Below are positions 61,414-64,000 of a stretch of 64,000 bases of DNA, one piece after another. A model generated the notes under the pieces. The model saw nothing but the letters and a program-made list of their open reading frames with translations, searched no databases and was not told where the DNA came from. Position 1 is the first letter of the stretch. Each line of letters starts with the position of its first letter. Both the position numbers and the translations under genes were made by a program. Source of the stretch: Yponomeuta sedellus (Eukaryota > Arthropoda > Insecta > Lepidoptera > Yponomeutidae); contig OW203731.1 of NCBI GenBank assembly GCA_934045075.1, positions 11,261,198 through 11,325,197 on the forward strand, given 5' to 3'.

Positions 61414-62378
61414 TTCTCGCGTCTTGAAATAGTTGGAAGGTGGGGGTTACCATGGACGCGCCAATCACGACCGGTAGGTGGTAAAGGCCTAGCTTGAAAA
61501 TTGCTAACGCCGCTCATCGGCTTCGGGCCTTGAAATGAATTTCTTGGCTGGACACGGAAATTATTTTGATGGGGGTTGTAATTAGGTGGCGGCGCACGGA
61601 ACATCTGCTGTGTGCGCGTGGGCATATTCACTGGTCTTAGAGAATGATTATGCTGGAAGTTAGGTTTCCAGGTTTGCTGTGGGGGTTGCCAGATGGGCAC
61701 AGGTGCTGGCATTTGTGCAGGTGAGTTGAATGGTTTGATAAAAGGCATGGCAGGAGCCGTGGCAGTGACCTTGGGTAAGAGTGGTCTTTTATCTGTGACT
61801 GACTCATTACGATTTTGCAGATAAATCACATTCAGCTCCTCTTGTACAAATTCGAGCGCCTTCTCGACACTATCAGGTCGCATACAGCGTACGCGTGAAC
61901 CTAAGGGTTCATTTAGACCGCGTACATACGCTTGCATAGTAAGCCTTTTGTACAGCGTGCGTTTGGCCTCGATGGTGGTTTGTACAGTCTCATGTAGGGT
62001 TACATATGTCATTATGGTACTGAATAAATTGACGCAACGATCATAGAATTCTTGCGGGGTGTTTTGGCCTTGTGTGGCTAGCATGAGGTCATTATAAAGA
62101 GCGGTCTCGTCTCTTTGGTCTGAGAAATTGTTAACTAAAGCACTTCTTATGTCAATCCAATTTTCTGGTATGCCATTACAGTTTATGATACGCGCGGCTT
62201 GCCCAGTGATCTTATTAAGAATGCCATTTACTAGGCAAAGCTGGCTCAGTGCGTTTTCAGTGGCATATTCAGCTACAATTTGGTTACACAGGTTAATGAA
62301 CCTTGGCAAGATGTGAGGATTGCCGTCAAATTCGGGTACCAGGCGTAAGGCCTTGAATATGGTATCTACGTCTGCCAT
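61410..62378 (-). CDS. gag: Errantivirus gag, 322 aa
   Basis: The ATG at 62,378 opens a gag-like frame: MADVDTIFKALRLVPEFDGN then NLCNQIVAEYATE and AYVRGLNEPLGSRVRCMRPD. This is the alpha-helical Retrotrans_gag/capsid-like architecture found in 17.6/297/gypsy-type elements, which lack zinc knuckles. The C-terminal third is Pro/Asn/Arg/Gln-rich (QAR, FRAPPPNYNPHQ), as is usual for the nucleocapsid-like part of errantivirus gag. It would assemble particles that package the element RNA. No lesion is visible. Confidence 0.9.
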   Translation of the reverse strand: MADVDTIFKALRLVPEFDGNPHILPRFINLCNQIVAEYATENALSQLCLVNGILNKITGQAARIINCNGIPENWIDIRSALVNNFSDQRDETALYNDLMLATQGQNTPQEFYDRCVNLFSTIMTYVTLHETVQTTIEAKRTLYKRLTMQAYVRGLNEPLGSRVRCMRPDSVEKALEFVQEELNVIYLQNRNESVTDKRPLLPKVTATAPAMPFIKPFNSPAQMPAPVPIWQPPQQTWKPNFQHNHSLRPVNMPTRTQQMFRAPPPNYNPHQNNFRVQPRNSFQGPKPMSGVSNFQARPLPPTGRDWRVHGNPHLPTISRREK

Positions 62379-62778
62379 TTTTGGGGTATTGGGGCTCTTA
62401 AAGGTATCGAAACCTTCAAGGGTCTCAACTGTGCTATCTAAATCTACACTTATCTCTCTATTACTATCTAAATCTAATCTACGGGCTATTCTAGATTGAG
62501 CAGGCCCCGTAGGGGTAGTATTCTTAGGGTAGAAAATTTTGGAAATTTAAGGGAAAACTAGGATAACTTGAAAGCAACACAGGAATGATTCAAGTGCACT
62601 TACATATATTTCATCTTGGTCCTTCTGGGGTCGATTTCTTGATTTTCCTCCGGGCCAGGTCTCCAGGTTCGATGATTGTCAGGATACTCGGTGTCCGAAG
62701 ATGTAGCGATCAGCGGTGTTCGATATTAGAATCCCTAGCTAATCCTCGAAACGCCTCGAGTATCCTACCGGCTGCGCC

Positions 62779-63044
62779 AATTACGAAGGCCGTCGCCGGA
62801 GGATCCAAAAAAAACCAAAATGATTTTTATAAAATATAATTAATAATTAATATTACATTAAATTATAACCTAAGCGACGTCTAGTTAGCACGATGCTAAA
62901 TTAGGAAGTCCCTGCTTAAAAACTAGGTAAAACTGGCGTGAGTTACACGAGGCGCCGACTCAGCGTTTCTGTGGGAAAACGGTGGCGCAATCGCGGTATA
63001 GCAACCCAACGTCAGCGGTTCGCTTGAGGGTGACGTACGTAATT
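62779..63044 (-). repeat. Errantivirus 5' LTR
   Basis: 266 bp, identical by eye to the 3' LTR. In element orientation it is followed by GGCGCAGCCGGTAGGATACTC (primer site) and about 380 bp of leader before the gag ATG. Confidence 0.92.
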
Positions 63045-63048
63045 CACG

Positions 63049-63133
63049 TATTTTCTTTTTTGTTGTCTTGACAGAATCAATAAAAACATAGTCTTCTGTT
63101 GCTAGGTAACAACTTCAATATCTCCTCTCAACA
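63049..63133 (-). repeat. Copia-C 3' LTR, proximal part
   Basis: The Copia-C coding end overlaps TGTTGAGAGGAGATATTG, a typical LTR start. Only 85 bp lie before the errantivirus; the remainder is at 55,511-55,604. Confidence 0.6.
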
Positions 63134-64000
63134 AAGACCTATGAGCTCTGTGATCTTTCTGATCCTCGGTCTTGCAAGTGGCTTAGTGAAAATATCTGCC
63201 AGCTGGTCTTCACTGGCTACCTTATCTACATTTAGCTCACCGCTAGTCACCAACTCTCTCACAAAGAAATGCCGTACCCGAATATGTTTAGTCCGTCGAT
63301 GGAACTCGGGATTTTCAGCTAGCTTTATTGCAGCTTCATTGTCCACTCTTAAGCACGGAATCTTCTTGAGAGTAACAAGGTCACTTAAAAGCCGTGACAG
63401 CCATACAGTTTCCCTGGCTGCTTCACTTGCGGCTACAATTTCAGCCTCCATAGTTGAAATTGCGACACTTGCCTGTCTTTGGCTTAACCACGAGATCGCT
63501 CCTCCTGCATACATGCACAGCACTCCGCTGGTGGATCTTCCAGTGCTAATATCTCCGGCATGATCAGCATCACTGTAGCATTCCAAGATGCCTTCCTTAT
63601 AATGCTTCTTGTACATGATACCTAGGTCTGGCGTATATTGCAAATATCGCATTATGCGCTTCAGTCGGACGCAGTCTGCTTCTTCTGGTTTCTCCAGACT
63701 TCGCAAGACTATACTAACAGCATATGCAATATCAGGTCTAGTGCATACCATCAAGTAAGCTAAAGCACCAACGATTTGCCTGTAGTTACTTTTCATGTAT
63801 GTCATATCCACCTTCTCGCTATATGTACTCTCTTTTACAATAGGCGTCGTGACCGGTTTACATCCATCCATTCCGAATCTCCGCAGGATTTTCTGTACAT
63901 AAGATGTTTGTAATATTTTAATAACGTCTCCTCTGTTTTCTATTTCTATCCCAAGGAAATAGGACGCAGGTCTTGAACCGGCCATTGAGCTCCTTTATAA
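63128..64000 (-). pseudogene. Copia-C pol, RT end and RNase H (partial, runs off window)
   Basis: The frame to 63,985 encodes the Copia RT tail (ASYFLGIEIENRGDVIKILQ, LRRFGMDGCKPVTTPIV, MVCTRPDIAYAVS) and RNase H (CYSDADHAGDISTGRSTSGV, ISTMEAEIVAASEA, HFFVRELV, LADIFTKPLARPR). It ends C-stop overlapping the LTR start. It belongs to a different Copia lineage from Copia-A and Copia-B. Upstream of MAGSRP there is an in-frame TAA near 63,995, so either a frameshift or an internal deletion lies at the window edge. The rest of the element is outside the window. Confidence 0.85.

Larger units (their letters stand above)
55605..63044 (-). mobile_element. Endogenous errantivirus (Gypsy with env), full length
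   Basis: LTRs of 266 bp at 55,605-55,870 and 62,779-63,044 look identical. CACG flanks both sides (55,601-55,604; 63,045-63,048), the 4-bp duplication typical of errantiviruses. A primer site GGCGCAGCCGGTAGGATACTC, of the tRNA-Ser type used by 17.6-like elements, follows the 5' LTR, and AGAGGGGAGG precedes the 3' LTR. Gag, pol and env are all present in order. One or two frame breaks lie in pol. LTR identity indicates a very recent insertion. Confidence 0.93.

Noticed and set aside
1..64000. CRISPR arrays, rRNA operons, bacterial operons or prophage
   Set aside because: No regularly spaced short repeats, rRNA-like sequence or Shine-Dalgarno-led gene clusters occur; splice sites, SINEs and insect retroelements show a eukaryotic nuclear origin.

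Overview
The window looks like a piece of an insect nuclear genome, most likely a moth or butterfly. The reasons are an AT-rich background with many GTACCTAC/GTAGGTAC tracts, lepidopteran-style dispersed repeats (for example the CCTCGG...TTGGCC(A/G)G motif), spliced genes, and a very high density of arthropod transposable elements. No bacterial features, rRNA, CRISPR or functional tRNA genes were found.

Host genes are few. The clearest is the ATAD5/Elg1 PCNA-unloader gene on the minus strand: a long exon (about 34,785-31,210), a 1.2 kb intron and a C-terminal exon (30,028-29,770). A GC-rich first exon with a TATA/Inr promoter (minus strand, about 2,600-2,207) is a second candidate, and a TATA/CCAAT-like promoter lies near 7,763-7,860.

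1-12,200: tRNA-like (SINE) units, including a tandem triplication at 324-1,486 with a 299-bp TIR element inside one unit, a TIR element carrying a PHD-like exon (3,909-5,001), and head-to-head SINE palindromes (9,341-9,450; 11,069-11,437; a third in the ATAD5 intron at 30,191-30,390).

11,936-29,480: a Russian-doll nest. A ~600-bp foldback element is split by Copia-A (12,234-29,175, TSD TAGTT). Copia-A is split by a Gypsy of the Mag type (13,275-17,770, TSD AGCAC, identical 142-bp LTRs, uninterrupted gag-pol) and by Copia-B (18,530-26,373, TSD AACCT). Copia-B carries nearly 3 kb of extra DNA between pol and its 3' LTR.

35,000-50,500: a Helitron derivative with canonical ends (38,166-40,120) and two tandem copies of an unusual DNA transposon (40,428-42,224 and 42,251-47,174). 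The latter has 8-bp target duplications, a split THAP-domain gene and the 3' part of a mariner transposase gene. Two hAT elements, each with a perfect 8-bp duplication, sit in the left arm of copy 2, and one of them contains a LINE fragment. A 23-bp palindrome made only of the same terminal sequence, flanked by its own 8-bp duplication, lies at 48,029-48,067.

51,180-64,000: a DIRS-type tyrosine-recombinase retrotransposon (minus strand) is broken by a ~1.04 kb insert in its recombinase gene and joined at its gag to a Copia-C LTR. That LTR is itself split by a full-length endogenous errantivirus with gag, pol and env (55,605-63,044, TSD CACG, identical 266-bp LTRs). Copia-C continues past the window edge.

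Apart from ATAD5, nearly all coding capacity belongs to mobile elements. Several elements look very young by LTR identity yet carry single-base frame breaks, so either recent decay or consensus errors in the assembly are possible.
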